Shown here in pieces: positions 15,669 through 29,600 of a stretch of DNA of 64,000 nt. A program made the position numbers and the translations under genes. Within the stretch, counting starts at the first letter, position 1. Every line of letters begins with the position of its first letter. The notes under the pieces were generated by a model that saw nothing but the letters and a program-made list of their open reading frames with translations, was not told where the DNA came from and searched no databases. The stretch comes from Andrena cerasifolii (lineage: Eukaryota; Arthropoda; Insecta; Hymenoptera; Andrenidae). The stretch spans positions 11,904,001-11,968,000 of the forward strand of contig NC_135126.1 of NCBI RefSeq assembly GCF_050908995.1, read 5' to 3'.

Positions 15669-18552
15669 ACTTGGCGTTGCCGGCGCTGATGGTAATATTT
15701 GTGAAAGACCGTGCGCGATAATCGGGCGTGATCGCTATTTTAATTAGGGGGACGTCGTTAACGAGGGGCCACGAGTTACGCGGCCCTTACTATTTCCAGC
15801 GGGATCAATTACTCGCGAATTTTATCGCCTGCTTAACGGGATCGATGCCTTTCGTGTATCACGGCAACAGATTATTGCCGCGCCAAGTGTAAAAATAGAG
15901 GGATCAACGTTACTCGAATCGAATTTCCAGAAACGTGACTCCATGCAACAGGAACGACCTCTCGTTCCAGGGGTCAGCTAATTAGCCATAATCACGTTGG
16001 CACTTTGTGCGGCCGATTATGCGGGCTGAGTGCATTCGGCTGCCTTGCATCAGAGAGTCCCACATTTGCATAGTTCAACTACTGTAGGCTCGCTGCTTCC
16101 CGAGCGTCACCACACCTTCGCGAATTTACACGGTTCCTTTCGGCGACTCTATTCGGCGAGATTCGTTGGCGGATCTTTACAGCGGGGAATCAATGCAAGG
16201 ACCGCACCTGGTTAGCGACATTTCCACGTGTTTTCATGCAGAACAGTGGAGGCCTTGCGTCAGAGAGCGGTTCGAGGGATAGATTACGGCAGATTGCGGG
16301 AGAGGAAGGAAGCGATCAAAATGCTAGGGTGGCAACCTTACTCGTTAGCTTTCTAATTACAAACCGGTCGAGACTTCTCCGTTAAACAGCAACCGTGCGT
16401 ACGATAGGACCTTTCGTCTGCTTGGCGGGATCTGGCATTGGAATCTGTCATGGGAACATGTGGAGAGAGACTTCGAGCCTTCTCATGCTTTACAGAACTG
16501 CGCCATTGTTCTGGGCCCCCGTGCACACCATACAGTTCGATACGATGGTAGTCACTTTCAAATAGCACATGGTAATCAACGGTATTACTGAACTGTGTAC
16601 CCGAACTTTTAACCACCGCCGCGATATCAAAGATAAACACTCGATATCTGACGCTGACAGGTGCCTGTTATCCTCAATGATTGCCATTTTTAGGTGCCTG
16701 CTAGGCCATTGTATAACAGTCGGGCTGATTACTTAGAAACTGATCGCTGGGGAACACGAACCATGCCCACCGAAGAATGCTCCGAGGTTCGGGCTACCGG
16801 TGGCCTCGATCTTCCTCGCGTTGTCACGATATAAGTGTTGTTACGTGTCCGCGAACGAGCCCAGGGCATCGCGGCAGACACCGTGGCGCCCGTGAACAAC
16901 ACCGATCGATTTTCCAGGCATCGCTCCGTTCTAGATAACGTCTCGCAAACTTATATGGTGCTCCGTGCTCCATTTTCTACGAGTCGCTTCCGAACGGTCC
17001 TTTTTTTCCCGCCAGTTCGACGAAGCTGAAAGCTGCTTCAGAAGGCCCTGCCCGCGTGCTCGGACGGCTGGAAACGCATTCGACGGATCGAGCATCGATG
17101 CGCTCCGCTCGAGACAGCGAAGTCCGTGAACTTGCAACGGGAAACGGAGTGCATCCGGGAGGCGATTGTATTTCAGAATAATGTTTATCGCGCGGAGACA
17201 GTAAACAGTCCTTAGGAATGACAAAAATAACAGCGCGCGAGAAAGAAAAACCGAGGAGATCCGGGGACACCAGCTGCACTTAACTCTGACGTATAAATAA
17301 GCACGTTTTCCGGGTGCATTTTCAGTCAACGAAGCCGCACAGACACGCTCGAAAGCGAGACCAGACGAGAACCTGGAGAATTGGAAGGTGCCTCAGAGGC
17401 GCGTCACGTGTAAGCGGGTCGAGTCATCCTGGACTTACAATAGTCTAGGATTAATTGAGACAGCGAGGCGAGGGAATGACTGGAAATCTTTCGAAACGCG
17501 ATGCCACGCGAAAGTGCGATCCAATGCACGTGCACCGAACACGGTACAATGGCCGAAGGGGCGGTAAGCAAACGCTTAATCCCTGAACAAGCTGGAACAC
17601 CATAAGGGGAACGTATCTCATGGGTGACCCTATTGATGTATAGAATCGTAGAATGTAGAAATCCATTGAGTACGCAACGTAGCGTAGAACGAAGAAAATG
17701 CGGCGCATTGTGGGCGAACACGAGTCGGTATCCGCATAGAAACCTTGTAAAGTCCGTTTTGAAAGAGCCGTGGCTGGCACACGTGGGCAACGATATCTGG
17801 TACGTGATAAAGATTTCACCATAGATCACAGGGAGCACGATGGGGAACGGTAGCTCCGGCTGGTCACGAATCGTGAATGAAATCGAGCATGCTCGGCTCT
17901 TGCGCTCCGAAAGGAACGGGCCGTAAGAGTCGCGGCTGGTTCCAATCGGCAGAGTGGATTGTTGGAGTATGGATATCAGTGTTTGCTGGCAGACAACCTA
18001 TCGAGCATCGGGAGGCGCTTAAGCAAATTTAACTTTGCAGTTAGACGGTTCGAAGGTCCCTCGGATATCGCGCTGTTCGCACCGATGGTGTTGCAATGTT
18101 TCCGTCACGACAAATATACGTTCTCCAGAAATGTGTACATTGATAACTGTTCCTATTGCTTTTACAACTCCTTAAAGCAGGCTCTAAGTGAGAAGCAAAT
18201 CAACTATTGTCTGCAGGTGTTAACAGCGGGTGTTGGAAAATTGTTGAAGCTCTGCTAGTGAATTCCGAGCGCTTTATACGGTAGCGGTGCGATAGAGGCT
18301 CCTCGAAATTGCACCAGTCGAAGGAGCAACAACTAAATTTCCATCTAACTTCGTTTATCGGTCGACGAGTGGCGCCATCGATCCATCAGGTTAAAAATAA
18401 CCGAGCGGCAACGGCGTTACCCTGAAAAACGGCAATGTCTTCAGACGGCGGACATGACGTCACTCCCGTGCCAAATACTTCTGTCGGCTGGTAACGGAAG
18501 TCGTTATTTCTGCCGCAGCTTTTTCCTTCCTCCGATGGAACCGCGGCGCGAG

Positions 18553-18599
18553 GATTCACGCTGGCACACGCCGTTTCCTCGAGCGTGCCAGCGCGAATC
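18553..18599. repeat. Short imperfect hairpin
   Basis: The arm at 18553-18569 (GATTCACGCTGGCACAC) pairs with 18583-18599 (GCGTGCCAGCGCGAATC) with two mismatches around a 13-nt loop. It is GC-rich and would form a stable stem. The arms are slightly short for a microRNA precursor and I recognise no known insect microRNA seed. Function unknown. Confidence 0.5.
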
Positions 18600-21500
18600 A
18601 ATGAAAGCCTTCGTTCCTGCTGCGACCATTGCTCGCTGTTCCTTCAGGTAACTTCTAGAACCGTCGTCGCCCAACGGCCCACATTACTCCTCCGTGGCAT
18701 ACGATTCTTCACAGAATTCGTATGACCGAAACTGGAATAACCACACGCGACGTAGATACCTAGGTGCAAAGGGTTACGTTCCTAGATAATCGAGTAATGC
18801 AACTGCTGCATAATCGCACGTTAGGCGCCCCAATTCCACTTGGCGCCATCCTCTCAATGCTGGCGTTCATGCCACACTATTTCCGCAATGATTACATCGC
18901 GGTAATGATACCACAGATTATATGATTGAACAGCGTAATTTGATCCTCTCCGTTGATTAGCCGCTCGGGAACCTATCCTCCAAATTCGATTTCGAGTATT
19001 CAGGAAGGGGTGGTTCGTGACGCAAGTGGGATTCCATTAAAGGTAGTTTAATTTTGGTAATGGGAGAGATTTCGGGGATGATGGAGAGTAGAATCGCGAT
19101 GAAAGCAGCGACGGATAGGATTAGGGGACTCTTTCTACTGGATCTCGTACCCTTCGGAAAATGGGACTGGAGATTCGTGGACACAGACGTAATCTCGCAG
19201 CTGACGATCATGTTTGTCTAATAAGGGCGTTTACGGTAATTCTACTTGCCGAAATCGCACGGAAGCAACTGAAGAAACTCGACGAAGCCTCGACCCACGA
19301 CCGTCTCGAGACTCGCGGTCTCCGAGGTACGTCTTCATCCAATTAAGCCTGATGCAATCGGCCACGTCCGATGTAATTGACCACTGGCGGATACCCAGAA
19401 GTGTGTCAATTTAATGTCTCAATGACGAGCGTCACATTATTGTGAACGTACAGAGGCGTGAGTCACCACGAATTTGCAGCGCGACAGGATCGATACGCAG
19501 CGGGCGCGTTTCGTTTTCGCGTTTCGCCCGATCTCCTCGTGTGAATCGCCGGAATTCCCGCCGCCGTGTCGCTGGGCCGACGTGTAATTGAGAGATACAC
19601 CTCGGCGGAGAGATAAATATCTCTGGACGGGGATCGTGGCCATCGGCGATTCACGATCCAGAGGCGCAACAAACGCGCGACTGTTCTTCCCTGGCGTCAG
19701 TCATCGGACGCTGACTCAGAGAGTGACTGTGCAGAGTGCAGCCGAGCATCGTCGGTTCGATGGATGCACGGCTGCTGTTTTTCTTTCTAACGCATCAGAC
19801 GTCGCCACCGAAACTGTCCCAGATGTCCCGCGGATATAAATCTGGTAGCTTATATTTACGACGTCCGGTGCTAAGGCAACTCCACCCTACTAAAAGCATC
19901 CACGGCTTTCCCTTCCACCGAAGGGAGAAGTAAGGAGCCCGAAGCGGAATAAGCATCGCGAGATAACGGGGACATTTAAATACGAACAACCTGGAGAGGG
20001 CAGGATTTTGCATCGCCGATACAATGGGTTTGCTTGTTACTTGAGCAGGGCTGCCCGGGGCAAGAGAGACCACAGAGGGCGAGGATATATTCTCTATTAA
20101 TACAACGACAGATTTGCATTTCGATAGATTCTCCAAAAGCAATGAAAGAAGATCCAGGACACCCTGTAACCTTGCTCTGTCCGTCCACTTTTGTGCGTCA
20201 CGGAGTCATGAATGATAAATTTGGGAGGGGGGCGATTACCATCTGTATGGTGAACTATTTTGGCGTTGCTTGCGTCAGACGCGCGTCAACGCGAAGTAAC
20301 GTTAATAAGAACGGCAATGTTTCGAGAAGAGGCGAAACGGAAGAGGGGCAGAGTGCACGTCGGTGGCACGGCGGAGTCGCTGTCCGACCGTTGCATCATA
20401 AGTGGAATTAAATCGAATAAGCAATTAGGACGAGCGATGCGATTAACTAAACGTTTTCTGGCTTGGCCTGCGGGGCTTCGCCTGCCGCAATATCGAACGG
20501 AGGAGTCGCATTAACTTTTTACCCCGGGAACAACCTGTTTTTTGCGTGCGTGTCTCCTGGTGACACGTTGTTTTCCCGCGGATCGATAAAACACCGTCGA
20601 TCCCGACGTCGTGTTACCTGACAGAACGAATTCAAGCTACCATCGACATGAGTCCAGCGCCTGATTGATTGTACCCAGAGGCTAATCCCTTGAGAAAAAA
20701 AAAACACTTAAAGCGCCTAGTCGTCGGGCTGTACACCTGGCTATAGCCCCGTGGACCTAAACCTGGATTCGCGACATTGACCGAATGGAGCAGAGGCGAA
20801 GTGTACCAGCATGGAAGCTAAAGCGTACGCGAGGAAAGCTGCTTGAAACGGTTCGGAAAAGCGAGGTGCAGAAGGGAACGAACGGCTGGACGAACGGGCA
20901 GCGACCCGCGTGTAACTCGAGGCAAGGCCGAAAATTCAAGACGCCAGGGGAGCACCAACGCGAACGATCGTTCAACGACCCTGGCCAAGTTCGAGCCCGA
21001 CCCCAGCGACGGGAACGATGCAGCTGGGCGCAGCGTGGTGAAGCTTGGAAAGCGGTGGTGAAGCTGCTGCGGTGAATGCGGCTTGCCGAGTTTTGATAAG
21101 AGAGGTGCAAAAGGGTAGGCTGTTACCTCGGATGATGGTGGTGACAGGCCAATCGGAAGCATCGAGCCTCTTACAACACCACATTACCGCGGCCGGCGGA
21201 ACGACAACGCGCGGAAGAAGAGAAGGAGAACGGGAATTTTTCGAGAACGGACCGAAAGAGACGTGGAGGATCGTCGTCGTGTCGCGGCTCGTGCATGGAG
21301 AAAACACACGCTCGGCGGCGGCCTGTCGGTTGAAAGAGGGAGCGCAGTGAACTTGGCGTCGCGACGGAGCACGGCGCCGGCAAATGGCGTCGTCTGTGGT
21401 CGATACGACACGTCGGTGGGGTGGTTTTGCTCCGTTTCGTCTACGGCGAGAACGGGGTTCGCATGGGGGACCAGGAGATGGTGTTGGCCGAGGGTTGGCC

Positions 21501-24500
21501 ACGCGGCATCCACGAGGGCCTCGAAAGACCGAGGAGTCTTCTACGCCTTCAACGTCACAGTCTTCGCCATCTTTCTGACGTCAACGAGGATCTTCCCCGA
21601 CCCATGACGGATCGATTTTCTTCCTTGCCTTCGGGAAGCTCCTGACAACTGCTGTAACGCGTACAGAAGCAGTAACTACAGAAATTACAGGCGCTCAAGT
21701 TTAAACACCCGCGTAGGGAAGAATCGAGCGTGCCAACTCGATATTAGCCTCGCAAGGACCTTGCTTTTAGAAGTAACCTGTGCGACTGGGAGCAAGTACA
21801 CCCCTGAGACCTCGAGACACGAACGGTCGATGGATCGATTTATGGGCTCCGACCTCGCGGCCCAGGGATGGATCCTTCTCGACAAATCGTCGACGACGGC
21901 GGACACAGGCCGGTCGATTTATGTGAAATTCGCTTGGATTCTCGTCCCACGGCCACGAGGGACGATAACGCGGCCTGGCCTGTCTGCCTGACCTGAAAAG
22001 TGTTCCTTGCACCTTCCACCAGCTATCGAAATCTAATCGTGTGCCTCCAAGTCGAGGAAGCAGCTAGGCGAGACTATAATTTCAGGCGACGTGGAACAAC
22101 ACCCGTTCCTGATACAGGCTGACCCAAGAATGTCGTGGAAGCGCACTATGTATCATTAACCGTGAGAGTAGAAGCCTTTCCCAGGCATTCGAGTTTGATT
22201 AGCGTCTAATACACCGCTGCGTTGGAAAATTCCTTCGACAGAATCGCAATGAAGGGAACGTAAACGAACGTGGCGAGTATCGCGAAGGATGCGGCGAGAA
22301 TATGGGAGGATGGAAATATGGAGCAAGAAGATAGGGGCGAGCAGAGAGCTAGACACGCCGAGGAGAGACGCGGCTTAAGGGCAGCGAGATGTGAAACACC
22401 ATAAAAGCACGTGGACGCGAGACTGACTGACCTGGACAGGAATAAGACGAGGTGAACGCACCCGCGTCCTTTCAGTGTCCTTTTATATATCCGATCTACT
22501 CTGCCCTACCGTGTACCATTACTCTCCATTCCCTCGGTTATCGATTACTCGGGTTACGAAGCCAGCGCGTATTATTCTTGCTGCATTCGTACCTCGTGGC
22601 ATGCCGCCTAAACCCGATTACCTGCATGAACTGCAGTCGATTCCGCACAGAACGCGGAACGGTCGCTGGAACGTTGTCAATCTTCCAAACGGATTGCATT
22701 GTCGAAGAGGTTTCTCAACCTGCAGCGACCGCTGCAAAAGCTTGATGATGGATTTACGATTCGGCGACAAGAAGACAGCATTGTTCTCCAACTACAATCT
22801 CTTTTACCGTCCAGCAATTCTTCTCGCCGGCATGAATAGAGTACTTAGATATCGTTTAACCGATAATATCGAAATGCTTCGCTGACACGTAGAACAGGAT
22901 TGCAACACATGTACCTCGAACAATACTGGGCCCTTCTCAACGCACCGTATGCACATAGCGCGGCGTGTCCAGAGCTGCATTCAAGTAACAGCCATTTCCA
23001 ACGATTTTGCTTTCGCACCTAGCAAAAACTCCGCTTTACCTGGAGCCCGAGCCACCGTGGATAATCTCAATCAAATATTTATTTTCATCGTCCGAGTAAA
23101 GGTTGCCAAAAAATGCCGGCAGCACGAGGAAAAACCGTCCCTCGGGGAGCGGAGAACGCGTTACAAGGTTTAACACGGTGGCAGAGGCGAGCAGCAAGCG
23201 TATCGAAGCACGAGGCTGGTGCAGCGGTGCGGCGGGATTAAACGAGCAAATTACGGGTTTGCAGTGGACCAGGACAGGCCTCTGGACCGGAGAAAAGAAA
23301 GAAAAGAGAAGGTAACCCGGTGAATTCCATGGGTACGCGGCCGCCTAATTTATTGCACCCGCTGGACCCGGGCGTAATTATCCCCCGCGCCGAAATCCTC
23401 GAACGCGTGGTCCCCTTCTGCTTCAAGCCGCGTCAATATCTTCGCGAAACAGTCCCTTAACGCGTCCTTCTTCTCCTCGTCCCCAAGACATTCGATTCTG
23501 CGAGCTGGGGCATCGAACATCGGCTACTTCCTGCGAAAAGCAGCGCCTCTTTCGCTTTAGTACCGCAATCGCAATCCCGGGAGACGGAAAGTTAAATTCC
23601 CCCGATACGATAAGGGTAATCGTGAACGGGGAAACGAGTCGCGTATCCTGCAACCGCGAAAGGCCGCGCTTCTTCGCGGAGGAATTCTAAGAATACTTGG
23701 GCGCTCGGGAAAAACTGATGGAAGGGGACTAATTGAGTTAAGAGGCCTGGGCGTCAATTACGAGGAAGCTACGCGGCGCTACCCGTTTCCACGCGGTGTT
23801 TTTTGAAAAGCGGGGAAATTAAAATTCCCAGGGCCGGGTGAAATCGTTGGGAGCTCGGTAATAGTAGGCCAGGCAGAAAGGGGATAAAACGGTGCCGAGT
23901 TATCGCGATCGCGCCCGCTAATTACGAATTCCTCGTGCGCCGCGACTCCGCGCGATATGAGATCGAATGAGGAATCTCTGGGTAATCTTATCCGCGTTCG
24001 GTCGCACAGCCGATTCACGGCTTCGTACGACGGCTATCTGACAAAATTCCGGGAGGATCGTTCACCGGTAGGGCTAAATATACCGGGTGCATAGTTTCAC
24101 CGTGGAATCCGCTCGTTCCTTGGAGCGTGAGCCGCAACAAAGTCGTATCCCTCCCCCCGTCTCTGTTTCCGCGATATCTCGTTTTCGTATGCGAAAACAC
24201 GCGAGACTCGCGGAACTGGCGGGGAAGGAGCGTGTACGCTTTCGCGGATGACAAGCGTCACGGTACTACCTACGTGATATATTCGCGCGTTCAACGGTGC
24301 TATCTCGCTGGTCACCGAGGAACACAGAATGGGACTCAGCGTATCTTTGGAAAGTTTCGTTGAAATCGACGCGTGACACTTCACTTGGCGCTTTGTACAG
24401 CGAATAGAGAAAACGGGGAGCAAATTGGCGCGAAATAAAATGCACGACGGTATTGCGGAGAGAGAAGTATTGGACAATGAGTGCCGCGCGTCGATCGTAG

Positions 24501-26346
24501 GTCAGATTGGCAAAGAACGTGGTCTTCAACGGGGGAAGCTGTTTGACGAGGTAGTTATCGTTCGTAAATCGTCATTACTGTTACACCACGTTACAAGCCA
24601 GCTACCAGCCGCGCCGTTTTTCCGATCCTGCGGACCGGTGTGTCGCGATAAAGTCCAGCCTGAATCACGGTCATTTACCATGATTTATCCGGCGTGTCTC
24701 GGGATCCCGTCTTATTTCGCCCCGATAGCGATCTAGTTTAAACCCCTGGAAGGGTCTGGAGGATCGGGACGATCGATCAATAAACAACGCCGCCGAGGGA
24801 CTGTTATTATCCCGATTAAATTCCTGGTTTACATTCGTCGGATCCGACTGGGCCCAAATTTGCATACCCTCCGAGTATTCGCGAGTCATCTTTCCCCATT
24901 GAAGCTCCGATGCGAGTGTCGACACGATGAGTGGAAAAACGTTAATCGATCGCGAGACGTTCGCCTGGATAATCAAAGAAGATACGAGTGCCAGCCGCCT
25001 CTAAGACAGGCTCGTTATATTATTAGCGGACGATTGCGCTTCGAATTGTCGGCTGGAAGAAGAGGGCGAGTTTTTTGCGCGTGCGTTGTTTCAGGGTAAC
25101 TGAACAGGAGGGAATTACACCCGAGACACGGCTAGCGAGGGTGCCGCGATGAAAAGCAACGCGGCTCGACACGCGGGGCTATTTTCGCGCTTGGGCTTTC
25201 CAGAACCTGGCCCCACGACTACATTCCTTTCGACGAGCGCTCCTTCAAACGCCGCCCAAAAAATTGCTCGGCAAACGTTCCCCCGTGATACGATGATGGC
25301 AGTGGCTTTGCGATCAGATACTACACTGGCCAGGAACACAACACTCGTGCTACGCTTCGAATATCGAAAAGCTTTTACAGCATAGGAGGAAAAGGGTCAA
25401 AGAATCTGAATGGAATTGCTGTCCTTTCCTAAACTGGATTGTATCAGAAGCTGCACGGTGGCAGTAGAATAAACCCAGCTATTTTTAAACCAACGTTCTC
25501 GTAACAGTGCTCTCGCGAAAGAATCGAGCATGGGTTGCTGATCAATGATGATATTATAGTTTTAGTAGGTTTTTAGCCTGTCTTCGCCAGACATTACTAT
25601 CCTATTTAATAAGACGCCTAAGATAACCACAATTTTTGTTGGAAACCCCCCTGGAAACAATTTTCGCTGCGAAATACGAAATTTTACAACTTTTGGGTAC
25701 CAGAAGGGTACCTGTCTAATTGGTCTCCTGAACGGCATTTCGAGGGGCCTAAGTCACATACGCATCCACACTCAGTGCCCAGCGACATTTGAGACCCCCC
25801 TCCCCCTAAAAAAGAAATAATTCTCGATATTATTACAACTAATGCGTGACAAAGACCCCGAATCAAAGAAATTTGTGGAGCATATGCACTCTTACAACAA
25901 AGCTTTTTCGTTTCCCTCCACGAGAGCCCAAATAAAGGGCGCATTTCGACTCTGCGTTGATCGCGCGTTTGAATCTCCTCCACTTCTTGGAATCCTTCGG
26001 TCAAGACTGAGAGAACTCGTGAGCGAGCGAAAGAGGACGAAAGAGTCGACACGAAGTTACCGTCGGCTACGAAAGAGAGAAAGCACGATACTTTGTCTCG
26101 CTTCGCCTTTCAGCTCGAGCTCGACCCGCGTGAGGGCCAACATACAATGCAGTAGCGGCTACTACATTGTACATAATACCTGTTTTAGGCCGCAGGTACT
26201 ACCCATTATCGAATTTCCCAGGTTTCGGATTTTTTACGGCATCTTTGAGTGCCGAGGAAACTTCATGCCGAATCTGAATTTTGTAGGTCATCGGGAAGTA
26301 CGAAAAAATCCTCTGGAAAGATTTTGCTAACAAACGAACATCCACC

Positions 26347-26650
26347 TTAAGTGACCAGATATCTTCTGTTCCAATGCGGGACAAGCAAGCAAGCAAAAAA
26401 AAAAGGTTAACAGATCCGTGAGGAGATCTTTTCCGTAATTTATTAAAGCATTTACAATATATTTAAAAATACATACTTCTGATTATAAAGTGATACGTTG
26501 AAACGAAATTAAAAATATTTCTTTTTTCGCAACAAAAAAAGTAGAGGAAACAGTAACTTCGTGCTACTGCGAAAATGTAAAAGGTTCCATGTCCAATCCG
26601 GGACACTTTGCGGGACAAAGGGCTCAAATGCGGGACGTCTGGTCACTTTA
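26347..26650. mobile_element. Short non-autonomous element with GTGACCAGA terminal inverted repeats
   Basis: The left end reads TTAA then GTGACCAGA at 26351, and the right end reads TCTGGTCAC ending at 26646, then TTTAA. The roughly 296 bp between has an AT-rich centre and repeated GCGGGAC words near both ends (for example near 26375 and 26610-26635). There is no open frame of note, so this is a MITE-like non-autonomous DNA transposon. Flanking TTAA and TTTAA suggest a TTAA-type target, but the duplication is not exact. The family is not assigned. Confidence 0.7.
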
Positions 26651-29600
26651 ACCTTAAGCGTCTTATAATATAGGATTGTTAACGGCAGAGAACCCTTTGG
26701 TATGCAGAGTTTAACATGACAGCAAGTGTCTGGCAGTATTAACATAAACGATTGTGTAGCTGCGTTCGAAGCGAGTTAAGGAATCTGAAAACGGATCTGT
26801 ATCATTAAAAAATAAATTGGCTTCACGCATGACTCTCTAGATGGGGTCGTCTGTGTAGTATCTGTAATCTATGTGATGGCAATCTGGAATCGAACAAAGG
26901 TCTGGGTTCGAAGGTGTATTCGCGGCGCGTTGAAGTTTAATTGTTCCGTGATAAAGCAGGCAGCTTAATTTCGCTGGAATTCTTCCTCTAGGGGTCTCCG
27001 TTCGATAGGAGACCTGAATGCCTCGAGGTCTCTTCTTAAAATAAGGGCAAGTTCAAAGCCAGCTGCGAAAACAAGAGCGCGTGCTCGTGAAATGCAGGTG
27101 GCTGTACGAGAGGGGTATCTGTCGACGAATTAAAGGATTGATAAGACCGTGTCGAAATTTTGCACTCAGCTGTAATCAAGATTACTCCGACTCGCGGAAC
27201 CTCGTTTTTTAAGTACGATTTCAACGTCTCCCATTGGACCGTCAAAGTATCGCGACTCGGCCAGTTCATTATGAAACCCGAGCTATATTTAATCGCTACG
27301 CTACGCTAGTCGTAATTGCCAAGCATCTGATGTGTTTGCTAAGCCATTAATCGAGCTCTTTGGTTAGTCCAGATGCTCAATATCCTCCAGTTCCTTCGCA
27401 ACAGAGTAATTCCTGACAAACAGCTGAAAGGAAAAGGGGCACTGACCTAGTCAAAAACCGAGGACTAGGATTCATTTCTTTCGCGCACCATTGCGAAGTA
27501 ATGAGTCGGGGTGAAAGTATAAAGACAAACGCTGCCCAATATTATCCGTAATCTCAAGAATAGCCTTAACGGTCGACAGTGATCAGACGGGAAAACATTG
27601 TTCGCGTGGAAGGGAAAATAAAAAAAAACATTGGCTCGCGATAAATTCTATGAATGGCCCCGCGGACGGTGCATTCATGGGACCCTCGATCAAACACCAG
27701 GAACACCCGTTCGCGTGCATGCAAAGCACGAGGAACAAAAGCCGTAGAAACCGTTCATCCCTGTTTTCGATATAAATTAAACCTGGGGAGAAGTGACGGT
27801 TCGGCTTGTCTACGCGAAAAACTACGACGCTTTCTCCCGCGGCTGATATATCGATGCATGGAGTAACGCCGCGGGTTTCATAATCCTTTAATGCTACCCG
27901 ATAGCGGCGATAACCATTTATTATTCGAGGAAATACGGTTTGAAAAGGTCGAACGCGAGCCGACTGCTTGTTGCCCGTCGAAACGCGAATTCCGACGCGG
28001 CTTGATACCGATTCACCTGACACTCAAGAATGTCAAACGGCGATGATTATTGGATTTTCGCGCGGTTAAAGGTGTGTCGTCGTATTTTTAACAACGTCTG
28101 AAAGAGTGGAAAGCAGAGGGAACATTTCGATGGGAAAGTGACTGTCGAAGGGGAGAGGCGAGTGGGCGTGAAAATCGCTGGAAAAACGAAGCACCGGTGA
28201 TGAATCGAGTTACCATAGGCGTCCTTGGATCGTGGCAACGTTATGCTAGTCACGCAGTCCTGGCAGAGGCTGGTTTATCCAGGAAAGTTACGGTTTCTAG
28301 CCGCGATCGTGATTATTTCGAGCTTCCTCTCCGCGAAAGAAGTCACGTCGGCTATCCCCGGCGCGTCGAGATTTTTTCCTCGGGCCTGCACACGAGTGCC
28401 CGGCGCGATGGATTTTCCTTTTTACGACACACGATACGGCATAATTCGATATTTATTTCCACGCTTCTCACGCGGCGGACGCAGTCGGGGTATAAATTCT
28501 ACCGCGAATAAATTATTCCGCGCCGATGTTCCTCGTAAACGAGGACCTAGGGGTCTCCTCTCCTGGAGGTGATAACTCGGTTCAAGGAGTGGCGTGAAAA
28601 TTTGTTAAAAATTGAAAGACGATGGCAAGACAATTAATGGTACTCCGGTACCATTGTAACAGGATCAGCGACGCGAAGCCTGTCTTTGTTACCTTTAATA
28701 TTTCCGAAAACAGTTCCGTATGATAATTTCGTCCAATTCCAATTGACCTAGTCCCATTAATTCAAGACCTTTGTTACAAATACCAGCTGAGTCCTACAAG
28801 AACACAATCACGGTCACATTAGGTGCTACAAAAAGATTTATCGGCCGATCAGGCATCATAAATTATTTCAATCTCTGCTGCAATCTATTCAGGCTGGTAG
28901 GACTGCATATTTATAATAAACCATTACATAGTACGGACAGCCCGCGTTGAGAGCCGAGTTATGAAACACCTGAGCACACCGTTCAATTTCCTATAATGAT
29001 CTACTAGGTCATTGGCATCGGTGTAGCCTGTTAGGTAACATCCTGAAACTACGAGAAGGAATTCAGAAGCGTCCTACAGAAGGACGCAAGATGGCTAAAA
29101 CCCGAGGTTCGCCCATCCGGTCCGACGACCTAGACCGAGTGGCGAGGCGACGGGTTACGAGAGGCCTTCACCTCGACCTTGAAGAGCACCGACCGTCCTA
29201 GCAAAGGTGAACCGGACGGACAGACGGAGAGCCTTTACCCGTTCAGAGTCTGTTCGACTCGCCACCGAGTATAATGCACGATTTCCGCGCTTATGTAAGT
29301 CGCGGCATTGTATCGCGTACACGTCATCATTCCGGACAGAGTCTCATCATTGTCTTCCTCGTCTTTTGTTCCCCTCAGAGGCCACTTTTGCGTAACTTCG
29401 GCGCTCCTGTTACGTGTTCTTGCTCCACTACTCGCGCACCTCGCGCGAGCTACGCCGACGGTCGCGTTACTTTAAATTCTAAGCGACTCGTGCGAAGGGT
29501 ACTCGATCGTTACCTCGAAAGCTTTAAAAGAGTTCTCTTAAAGTTACACCCGCCGAAGCCCACTCTGCGGACCCGAGTTTAATTGCGCCCACGCGTGCAC

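Larger units (their letters stand above)
1..26346. other. Gene-poor stretch, no supportable exon
   Basis: No protein family, RNA gene or well-formed exon could be recognised on either strand. Open frames here reach about 195 codons, but they overlap in several frames, have no recognisable domains and lie in CpG-rich sequence where stop codons are scarce. The stretch holds a (TC)n tract, a C14 run, one imperfect hairpin and a low-stop region at about 20.75-21.65 kb, and otherwise nothing I can name. It may be intergenic, or part of a very long first intron of the minus-strand gene whose first exon is at 49883-49928. That second reading is inference. Confidence 0.6.

Noticed and set aside
26905..26930. 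GGGTTCGAAGG, similar to a tRNA T-loop
   Set aside because: No acceptor stem or D-arm sequence around it can be folded into a tRNA.
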